From contig NZ_FMZO01000002.1 of the NCBI RefSeq assembly GCF_900101395.1, positions 385,840 through 449,839 on the forward strand: DNA of 64,000 nucleotides, written 5' to 3'. Positions 43,142-52,600 of this stretch are shown piece after piece. The position numbers were made by a program, and so were the translations under genes. The notes under the pieces were generated by a model, which was not told the DNA's origin, made no database searches, and was given only the letters and a program-made list of their open reading frames with translations. Numbering within the stretch: position 1 is the stretch's first letter; each line of letters starts with the position of its first letter. This DNA is from Niabella drilacis (lineage in GTDB: Bacteria; Bacteroidota; Bacteroidia; Chitinophagales; Chitinophagaceae).

Positions 43142-44188
43142 TTAGCGATAAAAGGTATACGTGACCTCCAGTAACCGGTCTTCAAAATAATCTGCTACTT
43201 TGGCGAATGCCGACTTGCGCTGGATGGAGGTTAAAAAGCCCTCGTTATTGTAAGTCATGGTTAATGTGCTAACGATCTGTCCGCCCCATTCATTTTCCAT
43301 CCGGACCAGGTTCTGGTTTTTGTCGTAACTGTATTGCTCATTCCGTGGATCCGGCCGGTTTGGGTTTTCCCGTATGCCCGTCAGTAAACCATTCTGGTAA
43401 TTATAATATTCGGAAGGCGTTAATTTGGCGTCGCAGTCCCTGTGAAGAAACAGGAGTACCGGTACTCCATTCTTATAATAAAAAGTTTTACGACTGCTGC
43501 AGGTGTCCCGGTCCTGGTATTGTTTTTTAAAATCAAATATTTCGGTCTGTTCTACGGCGTTGGCGCCATTTTCCGTATAGTACCGGTAGTGCCGGGATGA
43601 AAAATTATTTTCCTCGATTTGCTTTTCGTAAAAAGCGTCACCAGGGGCATGTCCGTTTATAAGGGACCAATAGCTGCCAGGTACTGTTTGGTAATTCATG
43701 ATACTGCCTTTTTGCGGCCTGCCGGGCATGTCTGCGTCCAGGGTGAAGTTCCGGATAACGGAAAGCGTTCCTTCCTCATTGTAGGCATATTTACTGGCTC
43801 TTACGAGCCCGTTGTGGTAATCGATTTGAGCGGTATAGTCGATATTGCCGGTGGCCGTATAACCATAAACGGTATAAAATACGGTATCTGTTTGTTCGCC
43901 CTCCCGCTGCAGGGTAATAAAACCAGTTGTTCTTCCGTTGGTATCAAAAGAATAATGATAATCGCGTCCGGTCTTGTCCTGATCGTACAGTATAAGGGTT
44001 TTGACTTTTTTTGATTTTATAAACGCCGGGTTGAATGGAAAAACCGTTTTGGAAAAATAGCCCTCCTCCTCAAAAGGCGTTACCTTGTAAAATGGCGGCG
44101 TTTGAGCAATACCGGTATAGGCGATTGTTATAGTAACACCGGTAAAGAGACAGGTTAAGTAAAGGGAGATCATTTTCGGGTGCTTCAT
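43142..44188 (-). CDS. Secreted hypothetical protein with YD-like repeats
   Basis: The product has 348 residues with a signal peptide (MKHPKMISLYLTCLFTGVTI, cleavage after TGIAQ at about residue 29). The mature part consists of short strands with turn motifs resembling YD/RHS-type repeats: YHYSFDTNGRTTGFITLQRE, YGYTATGNIDYTAQIDYH, YAYNEEGTLSVIRNF, YSYDKNQNLVRMENE and MTYNNEGFLTSIQRK. Such beta-repeat proteins are common, secreted and uncharacterised in Bacteroidota. It is transcribed alone; its start is 120 bases from the divergent metalloprotein gene. No enzyme motif is seen. Confidence 0.78.
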   Translation of the reverse strand: MKHPKMISLYLTCLFTGVTITIAYTGIAQTPPFYKVTPFEEEGYFSKTVFPFNPAFIKSKKVKTLILYDQDKTGRDYHYSFDTNGRTTGFITLQREGEQTDTVFYTVYGYTATGNIDYTAQIDYHNGLVRASKYAYNEEGTLSVIRNFTLDADMPGRPQKGSIMNYQTVPGSYWSLINGHAPGDAFYEKQIEENNFSSRHYRYYTENGANAVEQTEIFDFKKQYQDRDTCSSRKTFYYKNGVPVLLFLHRDCDAKLTPSEYYNYQNGLLTGIRENPNRPDPRNEQYSYDKNQNLVRMENEWGGQIVSTLTMTYNNEGFLTSIQRKSAFAKVADYFEDRLLEVTYTFYR

Positions 44189-44282
44189 GCTACAAAAATA
44201 GTTTTCTGCGGGGAGTTGAAGGTTTTATTTTTTATTTGAATGGTATCTTTTGAAGATTATAAAATGGAATGATGAAAGATCG

Positions 44283-44290
44283 TATCTTGC
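44283..44290 (+). promoter_or_regulatory. Promoter -7 box of the HExxH protein gene
   Basis: TATCTTGC fits the Bacteroidota -7 consensus (TAnnTTTG) with one difference. It lies 18 bases before the ATG at 44309, implying a short leader. No clear -33 TTTG is seen at the usual distance. Confidence 0.5.
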
Positions 44291-44308
44291 TAAAGCTATT
44301 TATTTTAT

Positions 44309-45091
44309 ATGTTTCGTCTTTTTCCTAAGAAAAGCGGGGATTGCCCCATAGATCCGGATACGCGTCTCTGGATGGAAAACGCATTTTTGTGGCTGGCCCG
44401 GCAATTTGGAGAGGGGGGAATTGTTTCCCTGCCCTTGCTATATCCAACACCTGAGTGTTTTCCTGTCCGGTACGACGGCTCAAAAGAATCGCTGTTAAAG
44501 ACAGGATCCATTGTAGCCCGGCAAATGAATATTGATATCCGTACGGTTAATTTTGAAGTTTATGATCAGGACATCCAGGAACTGAGCAGCGGTTTTGGGC
44601 ATGGAATCTGGACTAATGTGGACAATGATAGCGGTGGCCTACTATCCTCCGGTTTATATTTTGATAAGAACGAAAAAGGCATATATGACATCCTGATTGA
44701 GAAAAGGAACCTGAACGATCCGGAAAGCCTGGTGGCTACCATTGCGCATGAATTCTCACATATAAAAATATTGGGCGAAAAAAGACTGGATTTTAATGAT
44801 GAAGAGCTGACCGATCTTACAACGGTGATCTTTGGGTTCGGCATCTTCAGCGCAAATGCAGCTTTTAAAGAATATAAATCATTTGAGGGATATGGACACC
44901 GTAGCCAGGGGTACTTAAAACAACGAGACTGGGGATATGCTTTGGCACTGTATGCTTATTACCGGGAGGAAACCGTTTTTGACTGGATAAAGTATCTCAC
45001 TCTTAATATCCGATCAGACTTTAAAAGGAGTATGGATTTCATCAATGCTAATAAGGACCGGGTTTTCATGGAGCCCTACATAAAGAAATAG
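44309..45091 (+). CDS. HExxH metalloprotease-like protein
   Basis: The product has 260 residues and no signal peptide. The motif VATIAHEFSHIKIL contains HEFSH, a HExxH zinc site, at about residue 149. Downstream, DEELTDLTTVIFGFGIFSAN provides an acidic residue that could be the third ligand (gluzincin-like). The N-terminal part (DTRLWMENAFLWLARQFGEG) is also typical of small cytosolic HExxH proteins with no assigned function. It is followed 52 bases later by a helix-hairpin-helix gene on the same strand. Peptidase activity is predicted, not shown. Confidence 0.82.
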   Translation: MFRLFPKKSGDCPIDPDTRLWMENAFLWLARQFGEGGIVSLPLLYPTPECFPVRYDGSKESLLKTGSIVARQMNIDIRTVNFEVYDQDIQELSSGFGHGIWTNVDNDSGGLLSSGLYFDKNEKGIYDILIEKRNLNDPESLVATIAHEFSHIKILGEKRLDFNDEELTDLTTVIFGFGIFSANAAFKEYKSFEGYGHRSQGYLKQRDWGYALALYAYYREETVFDWIKYLTLNIRSDFKRSMDFINANKDRVFMEPYIKK

Positions 45092-45143
45092 CGCTGGAAG
45101 GTTTCGCACAGCGATTTTATTGAGACAATATTTTGCAATAACA

Positions 45144-45419
45144 ATGGAAAGATCATCGATCATAAAAGAGCTGACCCGGATACCAGGGGTCGGAAAATCG
45201 ATTGCCACCGATTTATATAATATTGGCATCCGCCGCATTGAAGATCTGAAAGGCCGGGATCCTGAGCGGCTTTACAATGAGTCGAACCGGTTTGCCGGCT
45301 GCACACAGGACCGATGCCTGCTCTATGTGTTCCGTTGCGCGGTTTATTTTACAGACACTCCTCCGCATATGCGGGAAGCTGATAAACTGAAATGGTGGAA
45401 CTGGAAGAATGGAAAGTGA
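45144..45419 (+). CDS. Cdd1-like helix-hairpin-helix protein
   Basis: The ATG at 45144 (MERSSIIKELTRIPGVGKSI) is preferred to a TTG 24 bases upstream. The 91-residue product has a helix-hairpin-helix (LTRIPGVGKSIATDLYNIGI, then RRIEDLKGRDPERLY). The Cys-rich end of the 'pathogenicity locus' Cdd1 family follows (GCTQDRCLLYVFRCAVYF, WWNWK). Such proteins probably bind DNA or RNA. The gene ends at the start of a tandem repeat array. Confidence 0.88.
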   Translation: MERSSIIKELTRIPGVGKSIATDLYNIGIRRIEDLKGRDPERLYNESNRFAGCTQDRCLLYVFRCAVYFTDTPPHMREADKLKWWNWKNGK

Positions 45420-45481
45420 TGCCTTTTGTTGCTCAATATCGGTATTAAGTGTAATACGGGGTGCATCACATTTTTCGGATT

Positions 45482-46076
45482 GTTTTTAACGCAAAGGGCG
45501 CCAAGAATCCGGAATGTCGGCAATGAATGGATGGTGCTATTGGATGCCTTCGCGGAACCTTGGCGTTCCTTGCGGTTGAAAATGAACTGCAAAGTATCCG
45601 GTAATAAAAGATGATTCGTTCGTTGTTTTTTAACGCAAAGTGCGCAAGGAATCCGCAAAGCCCGCAATGAAGGGATTGTGCTATTGGATGCCTTCGCGGA
45701 ACCTTAGCGTTCCTTGCGGTTGAAAATTGAACTGCAAAAGTATCCGATAAAGAAAAGGTGATTCGTTCGTTGTTTTTTAACGCAAAGTGCGCCAAGAATC
45801 CGCAATGTCGGCAATGAATGGATGGTGCTATTGGATACCTTTGCGGCCTTCGCGGAACCCTTGCATTCCTTGCGGTTGAAAATGAACTGCAAAGTATCCG
45901 GTAATAAAAGATGATTTGTTCGTTGTTTTTTAACGCAAAGTGCGCCAAGAATCCGCAAAGCCCGCAATGAAGGGATGGTGCTATTGGATGCCTTTGTGGC
46001 CTTTGCGAAGCCCTAACGTTCCTCGCGGTTGAAATTGAACTGCAAAGTATCCGATAATGAAAAAGGTGATTCGTCT
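45482..46076. repeat. Tandem array of four ~147-bp repeats
   Basis: AACGCAAAG(T/G)GCGC.AAGAATCC begins units at 45488, 45632, 45779 and 45932 (spacing 144, 147 and 153). Each unit continues GCAATGAA(T/G)GGAT, GTGCTATTGGATGCCTT, TTCCTTGCGGTTGAAAAT and CTGCAAAGTATCCG, and the last ends near 46076. The units differ by small indels, which explains why short frames on both strands look alike. No gene is supported. The consensus resembles the 'TTAACGCAAAGGCGCAAAG' family of dispersed Bacteroidota repeats. Confidence 0.85.
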
Positions 46077-46145
46077 GCTGTTTTCACTATCCATTCAGAA
46101 GTTGATGGGATAACAGTAATTTTACCAAAACAGTGTATCGTTTAT

Positions 46146-46793
46146 ATGAAACATCCCTACCTGATCCTGGCCATCATCTTGATGATTACCTTGCTGCTGA
46201 TCTTTGACCGGCTGGAGTTGAGGACCCGGCGCATGCGGGATAGGGCAGAGCAAGGAGAAGCCTCTGACGGGATGTTGCCTAAAGATAAAGTTCCCAATGA
46301 TAAACTGATTGTTGCGGAGGGGATGCATGAAGACCTCATAAAACGAATCATCCGGGATTTTTGCGGGTGGCATAACCGGGAAATGCTGCAGGTGATACCA
46401 GTGGTGACAAGAATAACGGACCAGCAGTTTGCCATAACCTTTCCGTATGATGTTTCGTTTGACATCTTTTGCTCTTTTATAAATTATCTGAATTACCCCA
46501 AAGGATATAACCGGCGCTTTTATGCCATGGGCTGGACCACCACCCGGCTAACGGATCTGTGGATGACTGCAGAAAGCGCCGGCAAACAGGTGCTCTTGTT
46601 TGTTCCGGATGCTGACCGGGAATATGATCATGTTTTTATGACAACTGTGGATCAGATGGGGTATCAACTTGGTTTTTCCACTGAAATGGCGCTGCTGCTT
46701 GAACATCCAGCCCGGCCGTATTGCACGCCTCCGTTTACCACCGGTGATCTGGCGGGCAGGGATACGGTTGCGGTTTCGTTTAGTGAAACCTGA
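46146..46793 (+). CDS. Hypothetical membrane-anchored protein (215 aa)
   Basis: A longer frame from a TTG at 46029 includes repeat sequence, so I choose ATG 46146. The product starts with one membrane helix (MKHPYLILAIILMITLLLIF). A charged linker and a soluble domain of about 140 residues follow (FAITFPYDVSFDIFCSFINY, then LNYPKGYNRRFYAMGWTTT). No family is recognised. It is expected to face the cytoplasm or periplasm from the inner membrane. Confidence 0.75.
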   Translation: MKHPYLILAIILMITLLLIFDRLELRTRRMRDRAEQGEASDGMLPKDKVPNDKLIVAEGMHEDLIKRIIRDFCGWHNREMLQVIPVVTRITDQQFAITFPYDVSFDIFCSFINYLNYPKGYNRRFYAMGWTTTRLTDLWMTAESAGKQVLLFVPDADREYDHVFMTTVDQMGYQLGFSTEMALLLEHPARPYCTPPFTTGDLAGRDTVAVSFSET

Positions 46794-46936
46794 CAGGCGG
46801 ATCGAAATATGCATGTGTGGTGGTGTAATAAAGTGCCCGGATGCCCGAGGCAATTGAAACTGCCGGTGGAATATCGCCGTTCCGCAGGACCTGGCCTGGT
46901 AGATGATGATGTGTTTTTTCAACAAGATAAATATGC

Positions 46937-46944
46937 TATTTTAG
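46937..46944 (+). promoter_or_regulatory. Promoter -7 box of the DUF2625 gene
   Basis: TATTTTAG followed by TGCC resembles the other -7 boxes in this window. It lies 48 bases before the ATG at 46992. Confidence 0.5.
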
Positions 46945-46991
46945 TGCCGGCACCAGATAAAGACAGTAATCCAATCGTATAATGTACACTT

Positions 46992-47753
46992 ATGGTAAAA
47001 ACACATAATGTTACGCGGCTTCTGTTGGTGGTGGCACTAATCATGATTACGGAAACCACAACCGCTCAAAAAAATATGAAACCTGTTAATGAACTGATCA
47101 ATACTTCCGATCCCGCCTGGCCCCTGGTTCAGGACTGGATCAAAAATGCAAAAAATAAGGTAGAGGTTTTACCGGCAGATTCCGCCAACGCAAAAGACGC
47201 ATTGGTAAAACTGCAGGTAACAACGCGTTCCCCCATGGGGGCCGTAGTTTATGAAACCGGCGGCTTGCTGATCGATGATGGCTGGATCCGGATCCTGGGA
47301 TCGGGGAGTGCAAAACTAAAACGCAGCTTGCCGGGCTGGAACAAGGGCAAAGCATTTAAAGACTACGGTGTACCTCCTTCATTTTTATTGATCGCGGATG
47401 ATGCTGTTGGCGGATTCTTCCTGCTGAATGGCGGGGCACTGGGTGAAGATGCGGGAAAAATATATTATTTCTCTCCGGATAACCTGGAATATGAACCCTT
47501 GGATATCGGCTATACCGATTTTCTGAATTTTTGTTTTAACAGCGACCTGGAGCGGTTCTATGAAGGCCATCGCTGGACGGGCTGGAGAAATGAAGTGGCA
47601 AAATTGGAAGGCGACAAGGTGTTTAATTTTTACCCGTTCCTGTGGACAAAAGAAGGAAAGGATATAAACAAAAACTCAAGGAAGATCATACCGGTTGAGG
47701 AACAGTACCTGCTGAACATTGATTTCCGGAAACAGCTGGGATCGGATCAATAG
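46992..47753 (+). CDS. DUF2625 family protein with signal peptide
   Basis: The product has 253 residues. A hydrophobic signal (LLLVVALIMITETTTAQ) ends near residue 26. The DUF2625 domain follows: MKPVNELINTSDPAWPLVQD, WIKNAKNKVEVLPADSANA, GGLLIDDGWIRILGSGSAKL, and the end DFLNFCFNSDLERFYEGHRW. The Escherichia coli homologue has no known function; its lone domain resembles SUKH-like immunity folds by inference. It overlaps the convergent gene on the other strand by 7 bases. Confidence 0.88.
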   Translation: MVKTHNVTRLLLVVALIMITETTTAQKNMKPVNELINTSDPAWPLVQDWIKNAKNKVEVLPADSANAKDALVKLQVTTRSPMGAVVYETGGLLIDDGWIRILGSGSAKLKRSLPGWNKGKAFKDYGVPPSFLLIADDAVGGFFLLNGGALGEDAGKIYYFSPDNLEYEPLDIGYTDFLNFCFNSDLERFYEGHRWTGWRNEVAKLEGDKVFNFYPFLWTKEGKDINKNSRKIIPVEEQYLLNIDFRKQLGSDQ

Positions 47754-48589
47754 CAGGAGTTGGCCTGCCCGTTGTCCGGAACTTTTTCAATCATTAAAAG
47801 CAGAAACAGCAGCCGGTTGCTCCGTTCTTCGTTAGATTCGGGCAAGGGTTCTATATGCCAGCCACTTGTTGCAGCTTTTCCAAAAACCGCAATGGCAGCA
47901 TCTTTCTTTGTCCTGGTTTCCTCGGCTTCCTTTTGATCAAAAAAACTGATGAAATCGGCTAAATAGCACCGGGATTTATCCAGAAGGAAGGTGAGTGTCG
48001 TTTGTGTTGGCATATCAGCGTCCGCCTTAAATTGCTGGTAATCGGGCATGATATTGAGCAACTGCAAATCGAGCATGTGCAATTCAAAAAGTTGTGGACT
48101 GTAGTTACGGCAGTTTCTGAAATGCTGGCTCGTAACGCGTAACTTCCATACTTTGCAGCAATTGCTGTATTCTTCCTTAATGTACCGGATCTTTGACCTG
48201 TGAGCAAAAAAAGGGTTGGGATATTGTAACCGGGTCTGCAGCAGTTGCGGAACATATGTGTGGCAATAGTAGGAAAGCAGCTGCTTTTTATACTCAATAT
48301 TACGCTTTATCTCTTCATCCTGCTGCTTCAGGAAGGCTATGTGAGTGGCTAAGCGGGCTTCGCGCCTTTCCAGGTAATGATCGAATTGCGCCGTATTAAG
48401 GATCTTTTGAAATATATGATCCTCATAGTCGTGATGTTCCCATGTGTTTAGGTAATATTCGGTATGGGTAGGGTATGGCTCATTTTGATGGCGTAGCAGG
48501 AATGCTGCCTGATCGTCCGTAAGATCAAGGCAGGCATATTGCTGTTTTATTTGTTTTATGTCTTCCTGATACAGATCGTTATTCATCAT
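47747..48589 (-). CDS. Hypothetical protein (280 aa)
   Basis: The product is soluble, helical and rich in Tyr, His and Cys, starting MMNNDLYQEDIKQIKQQYAC. Strong helices include HYLERREARLATHIAFLKQQ and DEEIKRNIEYKKQLLSYY. The C-terminal part (DLQLLNIMPDYQQFKADADM) is similar in style. I know of no domain. It ends head-on with the DUF2625 gene, with a 7-base overlap, which is compatible with real genes on both strands. Confidence 0.7.
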   Translation of the reverse strand: MMNNDLYQEDIKQIKQQYACLDLTDDQAAFLLRHQNEPYPTHTEYYLNTWEHHDYEDHIFQKILNTAQFDHYLERREARLATHIAFLKQQDEEIKRNIEYKKQLLSYYCHTYVPQLLQTRLQYPNPFFAHRSKIRYIKEEYSNCCKVWKLRVTSQHFRNCRNYSPQLFELHMLDLQLLNIMPDYQQFKADADMPTQTTLTFLLDKSRCYLADFISFFDQKEAEETRTKKDAAIAVFGKAATSGWHIEPLPESNEERSNRLLFLLLMIEKVPDNGQANSCY

Positions 48590-48616
48590 TGGTATGGATT
48601 AACAGTGAGAAACCGT

Positions 48617-49150
48617 TTAAAAAACATAAGCCAGTTTCAGCCCCAAATTGTGCTCGTTCACATTGACAGGGCGGTCCTTTTTATCAAACCGCGAACGGCC
48701 AACCTTTATCGCCACGTCAAAATGTTTGGCGAATTCATATCCCAGGGAAAAATAATAGGTAAAGCCTCCTGGTACCTTTTCACCGTTATTGCGGTAATGC
48801 ACATCGGTGGCAAAGGTATAACCCATGGCATCCTGTCCGTATAAGTTTTTAACAAGGGGCAGGGGATATTTGATCACGGCCAGTACCGGAATCGCATTAT
48901 AGGTGATGGTACCTGCTGGTATCAGGGGCCGGGTGCTGGCAAATCTTAAAAAGCCTGTATTTAACCCCAGGCCCAACCGTTCCTTTACCCATACTTCGCC
49001 CTGTACAGAAACGCCGGCACCCCAAAAACCGGGGTCATGATTAAAGGAGTGGAGGAACTCAGGACCGACATTGACCTTTATCTTTTGGGCATCAGCGTCA
49101 TAGGTGATTGCGAAGAGTGCCGCCAGTAAATATAATTTTTGCATTAGCAT
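48617..49150 (-). CDS. Outer membrane beta-barrel protein
   Basis: The product has 177 residues with a signal peptide (MLMQKLYLLAALFAITYDAD, then AQ at 21-22). Alternating amphipathic strands follow (VNVGPEFLHSFNHDPGFWG, VSVQGEVWVKERLGLGLNT, FTYYFSLGYEFAKHFDVAI), ending in Phe (LKLAYVF), the usual C-terminal signal of outer membrane barrels. About eight strands are expected. The function is unknown. Confidence 0.82.
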   Translation of the reverse strand: MLMQKLYLLAALFAITYDADAQKIKVNVGPEFLHSFNHDPGFWGAGVSVQGEVWVKERLGLGLNTGFLRFASTRPLIPAGTITYNAIPVLAVIKYPLPLVKNLYGQDAMGYTFATDVHYRNNGEKVPGGFTYYFSLGYEFAKHFDVAIKVGRSRFDKKDRPVNVNEHNLGLKLAYVF

Positions 49151-49181
49151 GATTGGTTATTGATTTTTTAATAATATGCCG

Positions 49182-49571
49182 CTACTGCTCATAGAGTTCG
49201 ACCGGCAACCCGTCGGGGTCAAAAAAGAACGTGAATTTCTTGCCCGTGTATTCATCTAACCGAAGGGGTTCAACGGGGATGCCGTTTGTCTGTAGCTGAT
49301 GAAGAGCCGCTTCTATGTCCGTTACCTCAAAGGCAATGTGCCGGAGCCCCCTGGCTTCAGGTCTTGTAGGGCGTACCGGTGGTGCTGGAAAAGAGAACAG
49401 CTCAATAAGGTATTGACCGTTAAGGGCAAGATCCGCCTTGTAAGAATCCCGTTCCTCCCGGTATACTTCCTGTAGTATCGCAAATCCCAGGATCTCTGTG
49501 TAAAATTTTTTTGAACGCTCATAATCGCTGCAAATGATAGCAATATGATGCATTTTTTTCAGATTCAGCAT
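49182..49571 (-). CDS. yaeR: VOC (glyoxalase-fold) protein of the YaeR type
   Basis: The product has 129 residues. It matches Escherichia coli YaeR and related GloA2-type proteins almost throughout: MHHIAIICSDYERSKKFYTE, ILGFAILQEVYREERDSYKA, DLALNGQYLIELFSFPAPP, RPTRPEARGLRHIAFEV and GKKFTFFFDPDGLPVELYEQ. Metal ligands of the VOC fold (His8, Glu55, His83 region, Glu127) are in place. The substrate is not established for YaeR. The gene follows the barrel gene on the same strand. It ends 75 bases beyond the alpha-2-macroglobulin gene's end in a different transcription unit. Confidence 0.92.
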   Translation of the reverse strand: MLNLKKMHHIAIICSDYERSKKFYTEILGFAILQEVYREERDSYKADLALNGQYLIELFSFPAPPVRPTRPEARGLRHIAFEVTDIEAALHQLQTNGIPVEPLRLDEYTGKKFTFFFDPDGLPVELYEQ

Positions 49572-49646
49572 ATTTTTTTTCTATATTCCGGTGTTCGTTC
49601 TATTGTACTATTCACCTATTAAAAATATTCACAGTACCGGTCTGAT

Positions 49647-52600
49647 TTACTTTGCTATGCTGACCCTTATTCCCTCACTATGTGCAGTAAACTCCGGCGC
49701 GTACATACATTGGATACTGGTGATGCCATTGCTGAAATTGCCGGCTACCGTGGCAAACAGGCTGTATTCAAAAACGTAGGTCCCTTTGGGCAGGTAACCA
49801 AAGAAGAAGTTGGTGCTGGCATCTTTTGTAGTTTCATAATAACCCAGTCCGCCCTGCCATTTATAGGAGCTGAGCACATTAGTGGGTTCAAAACTACTGG
49901 CCCGCATATCCTTCATGTGCACATACTCCATATCCCGGTCTGCCCGCAGTTCAATACGAACCTTGATCTTGTCACCTACTTTTACCACAACGCCCTCGGC
50001 TATGGGTGTTAATACCGGCCCCCGGTCGCTGTTGGTCTCAATAAATAGTTTTTTATTGAGCTTCAGGGGCGTTTCAGCAAACGTGATCTTATCAAGGTCC
50101 TCAAAATACTGCCAGTAAAGGCTCCCCCAGGTGGGTAAGGTGCTTCCCTGGGTGGGTGAGCCCGCTGGTGCTGTTACCGATACATTAACATTCCCCATTG
50201 CCGGACGCACTTTTTCCCCGGGGATGATCTTTTTGAAATACCCGGTACCGGCTTCTGTTTTCTCCAGTGCAGATGCTACTTTAAGTCCCCCAAGGTCAAT
50301 GGTTACTTCCGGGCTGATGGTTAGCCATTGGGTTCCCTGTAACAATAAAGCATAGCAGGCTTCTGCTGTAGCTTTCGTGCTTTCCCAATGGTTGGTCTGT
50401 TTATTTTTGAGCAACCAGGTCCTTAGATCGTCAGCCGTTTTTTTATCTTTTGAAATTTCTTCAAAAGCTTCAATGATCAATGCCTGCCGTTCGATAGGTG
50501 CGTCATACCACCACCAACTGCGGCCGGCATCTTTATAATACATACCCATTTCTTCATTGTTGACGGCTGTTTCCTGCAATGATCTTAAAATGGCTTTGGA
50601 GGTAGCCGCATCTCCTTTGCGGTACAGGGCCAGGGCTGTCATACCCTGCATATATTTGTTGGCTTTACTCCATGTTTGGGCGCTCCGTTCGGTAAAATAA
50701 GCAACGGCCTTCCTGTTATTGGGCGCAATGTTGATCTGGTCAAAGAAGCTGCGCATGTACAGGTACTGGATCACGTAATAGGAAGGAATATATTCATTCA
50801 GTTTTACATCCTGCCGGATAAGCGCGTCGTATTCCTCTTTTATTTTCCCGTCGAGGTAGGGTATGGCCCTGCTTACAATATTGTCCAGTTTTTGCGACTG
50901 CGATTTTTCGGTCGCATTTATTTTTTTGAGATGCCCGATGCCGGTAAGGATGTATTGGGTTATGTACCGATCGTCACGGCCGCCTTTAAACCAGACAAAG
51001 CCTCCGTTGGAACTTTGCAGCTGGCTGAGTTTATTGTATGCCTTGTTCAGCTCACTGCTCATGCGCACCAGGTCAAACAAGAGCGCAAGGTTCTTTTTCT
51101 GTTGTGTTTCGCTTTGCGCCTGCAATACCCAGGGTGTTTCTTCCAGCAGCACGGCCTTTAATTCCTGGTTCTTCTGCAGGTTGCTCAGCAATGCTGCAGT
51201 GTCGCGGGCTTTCCAGGTGTCAAAGATCGCCTTGATTTTCGGCGAGCTATTGGCAATGAGGGTTGCCAGCGAATTTGCATAGTAGCGGTTCCAGGTCTGT
51301 TCGGCACATTCATAAGGGTACTCCATCATGTAAGGCAATGCCTGTACGGCATACCATGCCGGGTTGGAGGTGTACTCTACAGTGAGCGCCTGTGTGGTAA
51401 GTGTTTCGCTGCTGCCGCTCCGGAGCAGTTTGTCGAAACTGAATTTTTTAGATCCGAAGCCACGAACCTGTAGCGGCAGGGTTTCGGTAACCAGCATACG
51501 GTTGGTAAGTACGGGAAGCATGTTTTCTTCGCCATCGCTTAAAGCAGCAGCTCCTTTATCTCCGGTCACTTTTGCAACAATCCGCCAGGTAACCGGCTTG
51601 CTGAACTGATAAGGGACTTCAACAGGAAAACTAACAGCCTCACTTTGCCCTGCTGCTACGGTAAAATATTGCTGTGGGATAACATTTTTAAACCAGCCGT
51701 CTACCGGTTCATTGGTTGCCGCGTCAAATAGCTGAAGGGTGGCAATGCCGGTTACTTCTTTTGAGGAGAGGTTGACTACTTTGCTGCTCAGCTCCATTTT
51801 GTCTCCTTCCCGCAGGAACCGGGGTATATTGGGCTGAACCATCAATTCTTTTTGGGTAATGATCTCTTTGGATGAATAACCCATGGCCAGGTCCTTGGTA
51901 TGTGCCAGGGCCTGGAACTTCCAGCGGGTGAGCGCCTCGGGCATGGTAAAACTAAAGCGGATATTGCCTTTGGCATCGGTCTTGAGATCGGGAAAAAAGA
52001 AGGCGGTCTCGTTAAAATTCTTCCGGATCTGTGTTTCGGGTGCTGGTTCTGGCTGATCCTGCTCAACCTCCGCTGCCTGCTTTTTTTCTTCCACGATCCC
52101 TTTGCCAGCAGCTGCCACCGGAGCAGGCAGTGCCTGCATGCGGCTTACAGATCCGGTAATAGCACTTTTTTTCTGTTTGCCATAACCGACCACCACTACT
52201 TCATCCAGGGCTGCCTGGTTCATGGCTACTCCTCCAATCGGGCCGCCCCATCCATTCGCATTCATTCCTTCAAAGAACGGTTTAAATAACTGGTCGTACT
52301 GCTTGTCAAAACTCTGGTGATCGAAAAGGAGGGTTTGTTTAACAAGGGCATATACGGTACTGAAGTTGGATCCTGTATTCCAGTTGCTGTGATGGTATGT
52401 TGTGTTCCAAATAGCCGGGAGCTGCCATTGATGGGGGGAGAACTGGTCAAGAGACGCATCGTACATGCTGGCCAGCAACTCTGCAGCAACTTTGTCTCCT
52501 TTATGACCACTCAGTTGTACACTCCATTTTTCCGCTGCACCTGGCAGGGTTTTGTCGCGGAAGGTTTCATAAGTAATGTTGAGCGCCTTATTGCTCCAGG

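Noticed and set aside
45466-45967. A 160-codon minus-strand frame with repeating MAHFALKNNEQ-like peptides
   Set aside because: It is caused by the 147-bp tandem DNA repeats, which are open in several frames. There is no start context and no family match.
45488-46076. CRISPR array
   Set aside because: The repeats are ~147 bases with near-identical sequence throughout and no unique spacers, and no cas genes are present.
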